Positions 34,725 to 44,243 are shown, counted from the first letter of the stretch. The stretch is DNA of 49,007 nt from Cognatishimia activa (GCF_001458335.1 NZ_CYTO01000024.1:806757-855763), one strand, 5' to 3'. The notes: generated by a model from the letters alone, not told the origin. Made by a program: numbers and translations.

Positions 34725-35911
34725 AGGCGGAAGAACAGCGCTTTCAGGTATCCGCTTTCAGCCAACTGCGGCATCAACGGATGGTCCGGGCCTGCAAAGC
34801 CCGTATGGATCAACTGTGGCCGCCGCCCTGCCCGGCCAATGCCGCGTGCTGACGCGTTGCGGAACAGGGACAGCTCTGCTGCGTGGGAACAAGAGCACAG
34901 CCCCAGATAGCCACCGTCAGCCACCAGAGGAGCCGCCATACGCGCGACCCGTTCATAGGCCCGAAGGCCTTTTTCCAAAGCAGGCTTGTTTGGAGCGAAA
35001 GCGGGTGGATCGCAGATGACCACATCAAAGGTTTCGCCTTCTTGCGCCAGCGCTTCGAGCACGTCAAACGCGTCGCCTTTACGCGTTGTGAACCGATCTT
35101 CAAATCCCGCAGCCGCAGCACCTTTTTCCGCCAATCCAAGCGCCGCAGCAGACCCGTCAACTGCCATAGCCGAGGTCGCACCACCTGCCAAAGCGGCGAG
35201 AGAGAACCCTCCCACGTGAGAGAATACATCAAGCACCCGCGCGCCATTGCTGAGCTTGGCTGCAAAGCCATGGTTGGCGCGCTGGTCAAAGAACAGACCG
35301 GTCTTCTGACCACCCGTCAGATCCGCCATATAGGTGGCAGCGTTCATTACGACTGGAACCGGCTCACTGGGTGCAGCACCTAGCAGAACGGTGTTTTCTT
35401 CGTCCAAACCTTCCAAAACCCGCGCGCGTCCAGATGCGTTTTTCAGGATGTTTTGAACACCAATAACCGAGGCCAAAGCGGCGGTCATTGGTTCAATCAA
35501 ACGATCCGCCCAAGCCGCATTTGGTTGCACCACGCACGTGTCGCCAAAGCGATCAATCACCACCCCCGGCAGGCCATCCGCTTCTGCATGCACAAGGCGG
35601 TAAAACGGGGTGTCGTACAACCGTGCGCGCATGTCTAAGGCTTTTGCAAACCGCGCTTCAAACCACGCTTGATCGATTGATGCATCCATATTGCGATCAA
35701 GCATGCGGCAGAAGATTTTGCTGTTCGGATTGACCGCAACCAATCCCATTGGGCGACGCTCTGCATCTTCCAAAACAGCCAAAGACCCCGCTTCGATCTT
35801 TTTCGTGCGGCGATCGGTCACCAATTCATTTTCATAAACCCACGGAAACCCGTGACGAATGGCACGAGCGTTGGCTTTGGGTTTGAGGCGGACAGTAGGA
35901 AGATCAGTCAT
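34721..35911 (-). CDS. rlmI: class I SAM-dependent 23S rRNA methyltransferase, RlmI-like
   Basis: A 396-residue enzyme of the RlmI family, which methylates C1962 of 23S rRNA in E. coli. The N-terminal PUA domain (about 1-75) has RLKPKANARAIRHGFPWVYENEL. The Rossmann methyltransferase part shows MADLTGGQKTGLFFDQRANHG, the SAM motif VLDVFSHVGGFSLAAL near 230, and the cytosine-5 signatures DPPAF and CSCSHA. Active-site Cys is present in CSCS. The protein has normal length. It lies downstream of the small hypothetical gene and overlaps the PIN gene. Confidence 0.88.
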   Translation of the reverse strand: MTDLPTVRLKPKANARAIRHGFPWVYENELVTDRRTKKIEAGSLAVLEDAERRPMGLVAVNPNSKIFCRMLDRNMDASIDQAWFEARFAKALDMRARLYDTPFYRLVHAEADGLPGVVIDRFGDTCVVQPNAAWADRLIEPMTAALASVIGVQNILKNASGRARVLEGLDEENTVLLGAAPSEPVPVVMNAATYMADLTGGQKTGLFFDQRANHGFAAKLSNGARVLDVFSHVGGFSLAALAGGATSAMAVDGSAAALGLAEKGAAAAGFEDRFTTRKGDAFDVLEALAQEGETFDVVICDPPAFAPNKPALEKGLRAYERVARMAAPLVADGGYLGLCSCSHAAELSLFRNASARGIGRAGRRPQLIHTGFAGPDHPLMPQLAESGYLKALFFRL

Positions 35912-35963
35912 AAGGCCCTCCTACGCTCTCTGGCAGGCGGTGAAAAGACCTTTAGGGATCGCC

Positions 35964-36251
35964 CTACTCGCTTTCCGCATCCCAGCGCGGACGGCGGCCG
36001 GTGCGACGACGGCCATCGGCTTTGCCTTTGGTGCCATCAACCCCTTCGCGCAAGACTGCAGTCATCGGGTGATCTGGATTGTTAGGACCGTAATGGTCAA
36101 GCAGGATCTGAATATGATCACGCGCAGTCTCAAGATTGCCACCCAATGCCCAATCCATAAAGATCGAGCGGCATTGCCCCATATCAATACCTTCGATCAG
36201 ATAGGCATCTTTGAATAAATTCCGAGGGTCTACGGCTTTCAGATCAGTCAT
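35964..36251 (-). CDS. hypothetical protein, glnE-associated
   Basis: A 95-residue soluble protein I do not recognise beyond it being of the kind found in Rhodobacteraceae next to glnE. The N-terminal 70 residues look folded (MTDLKAVDPRNLFKDAYLIEG, then CRSIFMDWALGGNLETARD and ILLDHYGPNNPDHPM), and the last 25 are basic and disordered (RRRTGRRPRWDAESE). It starts 10 nt after the glnE stop and precedes rlmI by 52 nt on the same strand, so cotranscription is likely. The spacing and codon use support a real gene. Confidence 0.75.
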   Translation of the reverse strand: MTDLKAVDPRNLFKDAYLIEGIDMGQCRSIFMDWALGGNLETARDHIQILLDHYGPNNPDHPMTAVLREGVDGTKGKADGRRRTGRRPRWDAESE

Positions 36252-36261
36252 TGATCGGTCC

Positions 36262-39048
36262 TTACTGTGTCGCGGGCCGCTCTAGCACCGCTTGAATTAT
36301 TGCGCCAGCGTCAGCCGCGGCCTGCACCAGAGCCTCTTGCAGCGCGTCAAAAGAACTCGTCTGTGTTTCACGTAAGATGAAACCCACGCCTCCAGCGCCA
36401 ATTGCATCCGGGTCCAGTGCTTTTTCACCCAAGAGACGTGTTGCCACCTGTAGCGTCCGATGCAGATCATAGCTTTGTTGCAAAGCTAACCGCTCCTGCT
36501 CTGTGATCCACCCCATGGAAACGCCGGATTTCAAACTGTCACCGACATCACGGTGCGCCGAGCCAGCAAGAAGGACCGCCGCTTGTGAGACCAGCTCGAT
36601 GTCCTGCATGCGACCGGAGCCAATTTTGGCGTCCCAAAGCCCTTCGGGCGACTTTGCATCTGCGATCCGGACACGCATGTCGGCCACGTCTTGGCGCACT
36701 TTTACACTATCTGAGGGTTGCGCGAGCACTGATTGCCGGAATCGTTCGACCTCTTCCATCAATCCGGCCTCACCGGCCACCGGACGCGCACGTGTCAAAG
36801 CGAGATGCTCCCAGGTCCAAGCTTGGGTCTGCTGATAGTCTTTGAACGATGCCAAAGCCGTTGCCACAGGGCCTTGGTTTCCAGATGGGCGAAGGCGCAT
36901 GTCTACTTCATAAAGCCGCCCTTCTGCCATGGGCGCTGTTAGTGCGGTTACCAGCGCTTGGGTCAGCTTGGCATAGTAAGCCCGCGCCGCAAGCGGTCGC
37001 CTTCCTTCTGAGAACTCCACCCCGTCCGCATCATAGATGACAATGAGGTCAAGGTCCGAACTGCCGTTCAGGCGTTGCGCGCCAAGGGAGCCCATCCCGA
37101 GAACCATGGCCCCACGTCCCGGCATCGGACCATGTTTGGTGGCAAATTGTTCGGTGACGACTGGCCATAGTCCTGACAACACCGCCTCAGCCAAGTCCGA
37201 ATATTGTGCACCAGCTTGACCAGCGTCAATCAACCCCCGCAGATGATGCACACCAATGCGGAAATGGTATTCCTTCATCCAACGCCGCGCGGTGTCGAGC
37301 CTCGTTTCGTAATCGCTCTCTTTCATCAGCGCCGCCGAGAGCTCTGATTTTAAGTCCTCAACACCTGGCCAATCTGCAAAGAAAGAACCCGCGATCACTG
37401 CGTCCAAAACCGAAGAATTACGCGACAGGTAACGCGCAAGCGCTGGCGAGGTTCCGAAAATATCGACAATTAAATCAACAAGTTGTGGATTTGCTTCAAA
37501 GAGAGAGAAAACCTGAACGCCCGCAGGAAGTCCTGCAAGAAACCCATCCATTGCCGCCAGTGCTTCGCTTGGTTTCGCGGCTTCGGACAAACGCCGAAGA
37601 AGCTCTGGGCGAAGGCGGTTGAATATCTCAACCGCACGAGAAGACCGAAGTGCTGGGTAGGTCTGCCAGCGTGCCAAAATCTCTTCATCAAAGGTGTGAT
37701 CCACAGGTGCAGGTGTCGCAGTAACCAGATCTGGCGCAAAGAAATCTTCGGTTAAGGCATGAACCTCTTCAATGCGCTCTGACCACTCTTGCTTCAATTC
37801 CGTCAGATCCTGCCCCATTAAACAAGCAATGCGTTCTAGTCCCTCGTCGGTTTTGGGGAGATCATGGGTTTGGGCATCGTTCAGCATCTGAATGCGATGC
37901 TCTAGTTCCCGATGAGCGCGGTAATGATCCGTCAGTTTCTCTGCGATTTCGGTTTCTATCCAACCTTTTTCAGCCAGTTTCGCCAGCGCGGGCACCGTTT
38001 CTCGCATCCGCAGTTCAGGGTCTCTACCTCCTGCAATGAGCTGGCGGGTTTGGGTGAAGAATTCGATTTCTCGAATGCCACCACGCCCCAGTTTCACGTT
38101 GTGCCCTTTTAGGTCAACTTTTCCACCCAAGCCTTTGTGTTCGCGTATCTTTAGACGCATCCCATGCGCTTCATGTATGGTTGCAAAGTCCAAATGCTTG
38201 CGCCACACGAACGGGCTCAAAGTTTCCAGAAATCGCGTGCCGGACTCCAAATCCCCGGCGGCCGGACGCGCCTTAATATAGGCTGCGCGCTCCCAAGTTC
38301 GCCCTAAGCTTTCGTAATATCGTTCTGCCGCTTCCATTGCCAGACAGACCGGCGTCACAGCAGGATCGGGCCGCAAACGCAGATCCGTTCGGAATACATA
38401 CCCTTCGCCAGTGATGTCACTGAGCAAGCCCATCGCACGGCGAGTCGCGCGCACCAGTGACGAACGCGCGTCGTAAAAATCACTGGGATCAAACCGCGTT
38501 TCATCAAAAAGACAGATCAGATCAATATCGCTGGAATAATTAAGCTCATGCGCACCCATTTTCCCCATCGCCAGCGCAACCAGCCCACCACAGCTTTCGG
38601 TGTCATCCTCAGTCGCTCCGGGGAGCTTCCCGCGAGAGATCTCTTTGCCAACCATCGCCTGTAGCGCCAGATGCGTACTTAGATCGGCAAAATCTGTAAG
38701 GGTCCCCGTCACCTTTTCAAGCGGCCAGACCCCTGCGATATCTGCCAACGCAGTCAGTAGAGCGACCCTTCGTTTGGCCTGCCTAAGGTCATGGGATAAT
38801 GCATCAGGCGACGCTGTTCGCAGATCCTTGAAAAGCTCAGTAATTGAATTGTCTGGCGCATCCAACGCAGCTTGAAGCCAATCCTGTTCCTTCTGAATCA
38901 GCCCACGCAAATATGGGCTCGTCGCCCCAACCCCAACCAAGAGCTGTGCCGACTCTGCTGAAAAACCTTGTAGTTGAGTTGATAAATCTGACCCAATTTC
39001 CCGGTCAAAAGCTCGGGGTAAACGCTTTATGTCATTGGCAAAATTCAT
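36262..39048 (-). CDS. glnE: glutamine synthetase adenylyltransferase / deadenylyltransferase
   Basis: Switches glutamine synthetase off and on by adding or removing AMP, under control of PII. The protein has 928 residues, standard length. Two nucleotidyltransferase domains are clear: the deadenylylating one with GKMGAHELNYSSDIDLICLFDE near residue 165, and the adenylylating one with GMGSLGAQRLNGSSDLDLIVIYD near 655. Each has the G-S/D-x-D-L-D metal motif. Helical regulatory regions lie between and after them (RPELLRRLSEAAKP, then MRVRIADAKSP and KIGSGRMQDIEL). It is first of a four-gene unit with the hypothetical, rlmI and PIN genes. Confidence 0.95.
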   Translation of the reverse strand: MNFANDIKRLPRAFDREIGSDLSTQLQGFSAESAQLLVGVGATSPYLRGLIQKEQDWLQAALDAPDNSITELFKDLRTASPDALSHDLRQAKRRVALLTALADIAGVWPLEKVTGTLTDFADLSTHLALQAMVGKEISRGKLPGATEDDTESCGGLVALAMGKMGAHELNYSSDIDLICLFDETRFDPSDFYDARSSLVRATRRAMGLLSDITGEGYVFRTDLRLRPDPAVTPVCLAMEAAERYYESLGRTWERAAYIKARPAAGDLESGTRFLETLSPFVWRKHLDFATIHEAHGMRLKIREHKGLGGKVDLKGHNVKLGRGGIREIEFFTQTRQLIAGGRDPELRMRETVPALAKLAEKGWIETEIAEKLTDHYRAHRELEHRIQMLNDAQTHDLPKTDEGLERIACLMGQDLTELKQEWSERIEEVHALTEDFFAPDLVTATPAPVDHTFDEEILARWQTYPALRSSRAVEIFNRLRPELLRRLSEAAKPSEALAAMDGFLAGLPAGVQVFSLFEANPQLVDLIVDIFGTSPALARYLSRNSSVLDAVIAGSFFADWPGVEDLKSELSAALMKESDYETRLDTARRWMKEYHFRIGVHHLRGLIDAGQAGAQYSDLAEAVLSGLWPVVTEQFATKHGPMPGRGAMVLGMGSLGAQRLNGSSDLDLIVIYDADGVEFSEGRRPLAARAYYAKLTQALVTALTAPMAEGRLYEVDMRLRPSGNQGPVATALASFKDYQQTQAWTWEHLALTRARPVAGEAGLMEEVERFRQSVLAQPSDSVKVRQDVADMRVRIADAKSPEGLWDAKIGSGRMQDIELVSQAAVLLAGSAHRDVGDSLKSGVSMGWITEQERLALQQSYDLHRTLQVATRLLGEKALDPDAIGAGGVGFILRETQTSSFDALQEALVQAAADAGAIIQAVLERPATQ

Positions 39049-39215
39049 AAGTCAAAGATGCGACGGCGTGAAACGAGGGTCAATCACAGATCGCCTAATT
39101 TGCGCTCATTTAGCAACATATTCATAGCGACACCCCACATCTTGTGGGTGCTGATTGACTTTAACCTGACAATAATCGGAGGCTCACCGGCAATTGACCA
39201 ACCGTGGGGGACATT

Positions 39216-39401
39216 ATGAAGAACACAATCGCAGCGCTAGCGCTGATCGCAACCTCTGTACCTGCCTTGGCCGGCGGCGTGGCAGATCCAGTTATCGAAG
39301 CACCCGTTATTGAAGCCGCAGCTGAATCAAGCACGCTGACTGCTTCTGCGGTTATGGCGATCCTAACGATCTCTATCCTTTGGGCAGCGCTCGACGACTA
39401 A
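39216..39401 (+). CDS. tiny secreted or membrane-tethered protein (61 residues)
   Basis: A 61-residue protein with an N-terminal signal peptide (MKNTIAALALIATSVPALA, likely cut after the ALA) and a mature part of about 42 residues: GGVADPVIEAPVIEAAAES, then a hydrophobic helix VMAILTISILWAAL and terminal DD. GGGGGA lies just before ATG 39216; an upstream TTG at 39204 is not needed. The VADPVIEAP segment resembles the first residues of several Roseobacter small envelope proteins, but no function is known. It has its own region between the divergent glnE and converging lon, followed by a strong two-way terminator, which points to a separately expressed unit. Confidence 0.7.
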   Translation: MKNTIAALALIATSVPALAGGVADPVIEAPVIEAAAESSTLTASAVMAILTISILWAALDD

Positions 39402-39422
39402 AGCGAAGCCTGCTTAAAACGA

Positions 39423-39450
39423 AAAAGGCGCTCTGTTGAGAGCGCCTTTT
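39423..39450. terminator. bidirectional terminator between the small secreted gene and lon
   Basis: AAAAGGCGCTCT (39423-39434) and AGAGCGCCTTTT (39439-39450) are perfectly complementary with loop GTTG. The A and T tracts give a T run on either strand, so it can end both converging transcripts. Confidence 0.9.
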
Positions 39451-39472
39451 CTATTTGTCGTGAACAATGCGC

Positions 39473-41875
39473 TTAGTGCGCGACTGCACCGGGATTATCA
39501 GCAGCTTTCAAAGCCGCAGCCGCCGCCTCTTCTGCTGCTTCATCCCATTCAATCGCTTCCGGCTCTGACACCAATGCGTGCTTCAGAACCTCAGAGGCGT
39601 GCGTGACAGAGATAATATCCAAGCCCTCTTTCACATTGTCCGGGATCTCAGCGAGATCTTTTTCATTTTCTTCCGGGATCAGGACGGTTTTGATGCCGCC
39701 CCGAAGCGCTGCCAGTAGTTTTTCTTTCAAACCACCGATCGGCATTGCATTGCCGCGCAAGGAAACCTCACCCGTCATCGCGATGTCTTTGCGGATCGGA
39801 ATACCGGTCAGCACAGACACAATCGATGTCACCATCGCAAGACCCGCAGATGGGCCATCCTTTGGTGTCGCGCCATCGGGCACGTGCACGTGGATGTCCA
39901 GCTTATCAAACACCGTTGGCTTCACGCCCACACTTGGTGCGATGGAACGCACGTAAGAGCTGGCCGCATCGATGGATTCTTTCATCACATCGCCAAGCTT
40001 ACCGGTTGTCTTCATGCGGCCCTTACCGGGCAGTTTCAGAGCTTCGATATGCAGCAGATCACCACCGACGCTGGTATAGGCCAGCCCGGTCACAACCCCG
40101 ATTTGGTCTTTGCTTTCAGCCAAACCATAGCGGAACTTCTTAACGCCCAGGAACTCATCCAAGTTCTCAGGTGTCACGGTCACGCTTTCCGCCTGATTGC
40201 GCACAATCTTGGTTACGGCCTTACGGGCCAGTTTGCCAATTTCGCGCTCAAGGTTCCGCACGCCCGCTTCACGGGTGTAGGTGCGCACAACTTCTTGCAG
40301 CGCTTCCGGCTCCAGAGTGAACTCATTCGCCTTCAGACCGTGGTTCTTTACCTGTTTCGGAATCAGATGGCGATGCGCGATCTCCGCCTTTTCTTCTTCG
40401 GTGTAGCCAGCCAATGGAATGATCTCCATCCGGTCAAGCAACGGCCCCGGCATGTTGTAGCTGTTTGATGTGGTCAGGAACATCACGTTGGACAGGTCGT
40501 ATTCCACCTCAAGATAGTGGTCCACGAAGGTCCCGTTCTGTTCAGGATCAAGCACTTCAAGCATCGCAGAGGCTGGGTCGCCACGGAAATCCTGACCCAT
40601 CTTGTCGATTTCATCGAGCAAGATCAGAGGGTTGGTGGTCTTCGCCTTTTTCAGCGCCTGAATGATCTTACCCGGCATAGAGCCGATGTAAGTCCGGCGG
40701 TGACCGCGGATCTCGGATTCATCACGCACGCCACCAAGCGAGATCCGAATGAACTCACGCCCTGTGGCTTTTGCTACGGATTTACCCAGAGAGGTTTTAC
40801 CCACACCCGGAGGGCCCACAAGGCACATGATTGGGCCTTTGAGCTTTTTAGAGCGCTGCTGAACCGCGAGATATTCGACGATACGTTCTTTGACTTTATC
40901 AAGCCCGTAGTGATCCTGATCCAGGATCTCTTGCGCCTTGTTTAGGTCTTTCTTAACGCGAGACTTGGTGCCCCAAGGAATGGACAACATCCAATCCAGA
41001 TAGTTGCGCACCACGGTCGCTTCCGCAGACATCGGCGACATGTTCTTGAGCTTCTTCAGCTCGGCATCCGCCTTCTCTTTCGCTTCTTTAGAAAGCTTGG
41101 TCGCGGCGATCTTTTCTTCCAGCTCCTGGATTTCACCAGAGCCGTCCTCGCCATCACCCAATTCCTTCTGAATGGCTTTCATTTGCTCATTCAGATAGTA
41201 CTCGCGCTGGGTTTTCTCCATCTGAGATTTGACGCGGGTTTTGATCTTTTTCTCAACCTGCAGCACAGACATTTCGCCCTGCATCAGGCCAAAAACCTTC
41301 TCCAGACGTTCAGACACAGACAGGGTTTCTAGCAGCTCTTGCTTCTGGTCGACTTCCACACCCAAATGGCCTGCAACCAAGTCCGCCAGACGCGCTGGTT
41401 CCTCGGTTTCAGATACAGCGCTCAGCGCTTCTTCCGGAATGTTTTTCTTGACCTTGGCGTAGCGCTCAAACTCGTCACCCACAGAGCGCAGCAGCGCCTC
41501 GATGGTGGTCGCGTCACCCGGCATTTCGGTCAAGTATTCTGCGGTCGCCTCGAAATAATTGTCGTTTTCGAGGAAATCATTGATCTGCACCCGTGCTTGG
41601 CCTTCAACCAGCACTTTCACGGTGCCATCTGGCAGCTTCAGCAGCTGCAGGACATTCGCCAGCACACCGGTGCGGTAAATGCCTTCTGCCTCTGGATCGT
41701 CCTCAGCTGGGTCGATCTGGCTCGCCAGAAGAATTTGTTTGTCATCCTGCATGACCTCCTCGAGGGCACGCACAGATTTTTCCCGGCCCACGAACAGCGG
41801 CACGATCATATGTGGGAACACCACAATGTCGCGCAGCGGCAGTACGGGGTAGGAAGCGTTGAGTGGCTCTTGCAT
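39473..41875 (-). CDS. lon: ATP-dependent protease Lon
   Basis: Degrades misfolded and regulatory proteins in the cytoplasm. The protein has 800 residues. The N-terminal substrate domain (about 1-210) starts YPVLPLRDIVVFPHM. The AAA+ domain has Walker A GPPGVGKTS at 354-362 and LLLDEIDKM as Walker B, with the GVRDESEIRGHRRTY pore region. The C-terminal protease domain has the catalytic Ser676 in GPSAGLAM and the catalytic Lys about residue 719 in GGLKEKLLAA. The tail is Ala/Glu-rich. A CTTGAAA element 100 nt upstream may be a heat-shock -35. Confidence 0.97.
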   Translation of the reverse strand: MQEPLNASYPVLPLRDIVVFPHMIVPLFVGREKSVRALEEVMQDDKQILLASQIDPAEDDPEAEGIYRTGVLANVLQLLKLPDGTVKVLVEGQARVQINDFLENDNYFEATAEYLTEMPGDATTIEALLRSVGDEFERYAKVKKNIPEEALSAVSETEEPARLADLVAGHLGVEVDQKQELLETLSVSERLEKVFGLMQGEMSVLQVEKKIKTRVKSQMEKTQREYYLNEQMKAIQKELGDGEDGSGEIQELEEKIAATKLSKEAKEKADAELKKLKNMSPMSAEATVVRNYLDWMLSIPWGTKSRVKKDLNKAQEILDQDHYGLDKVKERIVEYLAVQQRSKKLKGPIMCLVGPPGVGKTSLGKSVAKATGREFIRISLGGVRDESEIRGHRRTYIGSMPGKIIQALKKAKTTNPLILLDEIDKMGQDFRGDPASAMLEVLDPEQNGTFVDHYLEVEYDLSNVMFLTTSNSYNMPGPLLDRMEIIPLAGYTEEEKAEIAHRHLIPKQVKNHGLKANEFTLEPEALQEVVRTYTREAGVRNLEREIGKLARKAVTKIVRNQAESVTVTPENLDEFLGVKKFRYGLAESKDQIGVVTGLAYTSVGGDLLHIEALKLPGKGRMKTTGKLGDVMKESIDAASSYVRSIAPSVGVKPTVFDKLDIHVHVPDGATPKDGPSAGLAMVTSIVSVLTGIPIRKDIAMTGEVSLRGNAMPIGGLKEKLLAALRGGIKTVLIPEENEKDLAEIPDNVKEGLDIISVTHASEVLKHALVSEPEAIEWDEAAEEAAAAALKAADNPGAVAH

Positions 41876-41974
41876 ACTCGGTCCTTATCGTTGGCAAGAC
41901 AGTCTGGCCCCGCTTGGCGGCAACACTGGCTGTCTCCTCTTTCGAGTTGTCTATCTGGTACGGCTCGGCATGGG

Positions 41975-41981
41975 TTTCAAG
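41975..41981 (-). promoter_or_regulatory. possible RpoH-type -35 element upstream of lon
   Basis: CTTGAAA on the minus strand matches the heat-shock sigma factor -35 consensus, 100 nt before the lon start. No convincing -10 (CCCAT-type) is visible at the proper distance, so this is tentative. The rest of the 254-nt gap (41876-42129) shows no gene. Confidence 0.25.
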
Positions 41982-42110
41982 CATCCGCTCTACCCGCGCA
42001 CCTCTTTTGTTGCTATGCAGCATGCCTTTTGCGCAGAGGGGACACAAGGGTGGAAATGGCGGAATTCACCGCAATTTAAGGTTTGTTATAGAGCGTTAAC
42101 CAGAAAGCCA

Positions 42111-42135
42111 ATTTAGCGGCAGTTTTCCGCTAAAT
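42111..42135 (-). terminator. hairpin overlapping the tgt stop codon
   Basis: ATTTAGCGG and CCGCTAAAT are perfect 9-bp arms with loop CAGTTTT. The tgt TAG stop lies in one arm. No T run follows on the minus strand, so it may be a weak terminator or a 3'-end stabiliser. Confidence 0.45.
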
Positions 42136-43257
42136 CGGCTCAATATCACCAAGCGCCCGCATGGCATGGAACTCTTCTTCCCAAGCGTCAAAGGTCCCAG
42201 CCGCAATCGCGTGACGCATTTCATTCATGATATCCTGAAAATACCGCAAGTTATGCCACGTCAATAGCATGCCAGCGATCATCTCATTGCTGCGGAACAC
42301 ATGGTGCAGGTAGGCCCGCGAATAATTGCGTGCAGGCGAGTCCACGGATTCATCCAGAGGCCGAGGGTCATCCGCATGGCGGGCGTTTTTGATATTGACC
42401 ACACCACGCTTGGTAAACACCTGCCCGGTACGGCCGGATCGTGACGGCAAAACGCAGTCCATCATATCCACGCCACGCTTGACCGCGCCAACGATGTCAT
42501 CGGGCTTACCGACCCCCATCAGGTAACGCGGCTTGTTCACAGGTAGCTGATCAGGGGCGAAATCAAGCACTTTGAACATCGCCTCCTGCCCCTCACCCAC
42601 GGCAAGGCCACCAATCGCGTAGCCATCAAACTCAATATCCCGCAGCGCTTTGGCACTTTCCTCGCGGAAGTCCTGCTCTAGGCCACCCTGCTGAATGCCA
42701 AACAGCGCATGACCCGGGCGATCGCCAAACGCATCTTTTGACCGCTGTGCCCATCGCATGGACATGCGCATGGACTCGACGATCCGATCCCGATCCGCTG
42801 GCAGCGCTGGGCACTCGTCAAAACACATAACGATGTCAGACCCCAGAAGCTTCTGGATTTCCATGGACCGTTCTGGTGTCAGCTCGTGCTTAGATCCATC
42901 GATATGGCTCTGAAACGTCACGCCCTTCTCGGTCAGCTTGCGCAATCCGGCGAGTGACATGACTTGAAAGCCACCGGAATCCGTGAGAATGGGTCGCTCC
43001 CAATTCATGAACTTGTGCAGACCGCCCAGACGATCAATCCGTTCTGCCGTTGGGCGCAGCATCAGGTGATAGGTATTTCCCAGCAGAATATCCGCCCCCG
43101 TCGCGCGCACGCTTTCAGGCATCATCGCTTTTACCGTGGCAGCGGTCCCAACCGGCATGAAGGCAGGCGTGCGGATCTCTCCACGGGGTGTGGAAATCAC
43201 GCCCGTGCGGGCCTTGCCATCGGTGGCTTTCAATTCAAACGAAAAACGGCTGGTCAT
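42130..43257 (-). CDS. tgt: queuine (preQ1) tRNA-ribosyltransferase lacking the zinc cysteines
   Basis: Exchanges guanine for preQ1 at position 34 of tRNAs with GUN anticodons. The start at 43257 gives 375 residues. The general-base Asp93 in DSGGFQVM and nucleophile Asp267 in [12 protein letters not shown] are present, as is the FGIQQGG substrate loop. The zinc site is unusual: where E. coli has CxCxxC before [10 protein letters not shown], this protein reads LDESVDSPA (301-309), with no Cys and one residue fewer; the last ligand, His335 in TWHNLRYF, remains. The frame is open throughout. It may use another way to hold that loop, or have lost activity. Confidence 0.9.
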   Translation of the reverse strand: MTSRFSFELKATDGKARTGVISTPRGEIRTPAFMPVGTAATVKAMMPESVRATGADILLGNTYHLMLRPTAERIDRLGGLHKFMNWERPILTDSGGFQVMSLAGLRKLTEKGVTFQSHIDGSKHELTPERSMEIQKLLGSDIVMCFDECPALPADRDRIVESMRMSMRWAQRSKDAFGDRPGHALFGIQQGGLEQDFREESAKALRDIEFDGYAIGGLAVGEGQEAMFKVLDFAPDQLPVNKPRYLMGVGKPDDIVGAVKRGVDMMDCVLPSRSGRTGQVFTKRGVVNIKNARHADDPRPLDESVDSPARNYSRAYLHHVFRSNEMIAGMLLTWHNLRYFQDIMNEMRHAIAAGTFDAWEEEFHAMRALGDIEPI

Positions 43258-43364
43258 GGTCACCCTTTTTATCTTTGCGCTCTCCTTACGCTGACTTATC
43301 TTCATTGTAAAATAAGTCGTTCGCGCCCATTTAGAGGGCGTGTGATAATTAAAAAGGGACTTTT

Positions 43365-44243
43365 ATGATCGAAGATATTCTGTCGGAAAACATCGTGCTG
43401 CTGGTTGCTGCGCTGTTTGTGATTATCGTTATTTTCAAAGGCGTTCGGATTGTCTCGCAGTCTGAAAAACACGTTGTCGAACGGTTTGGCCGGCTCCATT
43501 CCGTGCTTGGACCGGGCATTAACTTTGTGGTGCCTTTTTTGGATGTGGTGCGTCACAAGATATCGATTCTTGAACGTCAATTGCCCACAGCAAGCCAAGA
43601 CGCCATCACCAAAGACAACGTTTTGGTGCAAGTGGACACGTCGGTGTTCTACCGCATTACCGAACCTGAGAAGACTGTTTACCGGATCCGCGATGTGGAT
43701 GGTGCGATCACGACAACGGTGGCCGGTATCGTCCGCGCCCAGATCGGCAAAATGGATCTTGATGAGGTTCAAGCCAATCGCGCGCATCTGATTGAAACCA
43801 TCAAAAACTCGGTCGAAGACGCCGTGGATGATTGGGGCATTGAAGTGACCCGCGCCGAAATCCTCGACGTAAACCTTGACCAGCAAACCCGCCAAGCCAT
43901 GTTGCAGCAGCTCAACGCCGAACGCGCGCGGCGCGCGCAGGTGACCGAAGCAGAAGGCCAAAAACGCGCCGTGGAATTGCATGCCGACGCAGAACTGTAT
44001 GAGGCGGAACAACAAGCCAAGGCACGCCGCATTTCGGCAGATGCCGAAGCCTACGCAACTCAAGTTGTGGCCCAAGCCATCAAAGAAAACGGCATTGAGG
44101 CCGCTCAATACCAAGTGGCGCTTAAACAAGTCGAAGCGCTGAACGCGCTGGGCAATGGCGATGGCAAGCAGACCATTGTGTTGCCTGCCTCCGCGCTGGA
44201 AGCCTTTGGTGATGCCTTTAAACTGCTGAAAGGTGGCTCATAA
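43365..44243 (+). CDS. SPFH/stomatin-like membrane protein (QmcA type)
   Basis: A 292-residue membrane-anchored scaffold. An N-terminal hydrophobic helix (about 10-27, VLLVAALFVIIVIFKGV) is followed by the SPFH domain: VSQSEKHVVERFGRLHSVLGPGINF, then ITKDNVLVQVDTSVFYRI, and a long charged coiled coil (RARRAQVTEAEGQKRAVEL, about 195-245). Such proteins oligomerise under the membrane and are linked to protease control and membrane order. The downstream NfeD gene overlaps by 1 nt (TAATG), a classic stomatin-NfeD pair. Confidence 0.92.
   Translation: MIEDILSENIVLLVAALFVIIVIFKGVRIVSQSEKHVVERFGRLHSVLGPGINFVVPFLDVVRHKISILERQLPTASQDAITKDNVLVQVDTSVFYRITEPEKTVYRIRDVDGAITTTVAGIVRAQIGKMDLDEVQANRAHLIETIKNSVEDAVDDWGIEVTRAEILDVNLDQQTRQAMLQQLNAERARRAQVTEAEGQKRAVELHADAELYEAEQQAKARRISADAEAYATQVVAQAIKENGIEAAQYQVALKQVEALNALGNGDGKQTIVLPASALEAFGDAFKLLKGGS

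Noticed and set aside
35519-35531. Fourth SatD operator (ATTTGGTTGCACC) inside rlmI
   Set aside because: Only one half-site matches; there is no GCAACC arm at the right distance and it lies within coding sequence.
42130-43257. Frameshift or pseudogene in tgt because the zinc cysteines are missing
   Set aside because: The frame is continuous, residues on both sides of the site match the family, and catalytic Asp residues are intact; loss by substitution fits better.
43302-44129. Open frame of 275 codons on the minus strand
   Set aside because: Antisense to the SPFH gene, which has clear domain motifs; no independent support.
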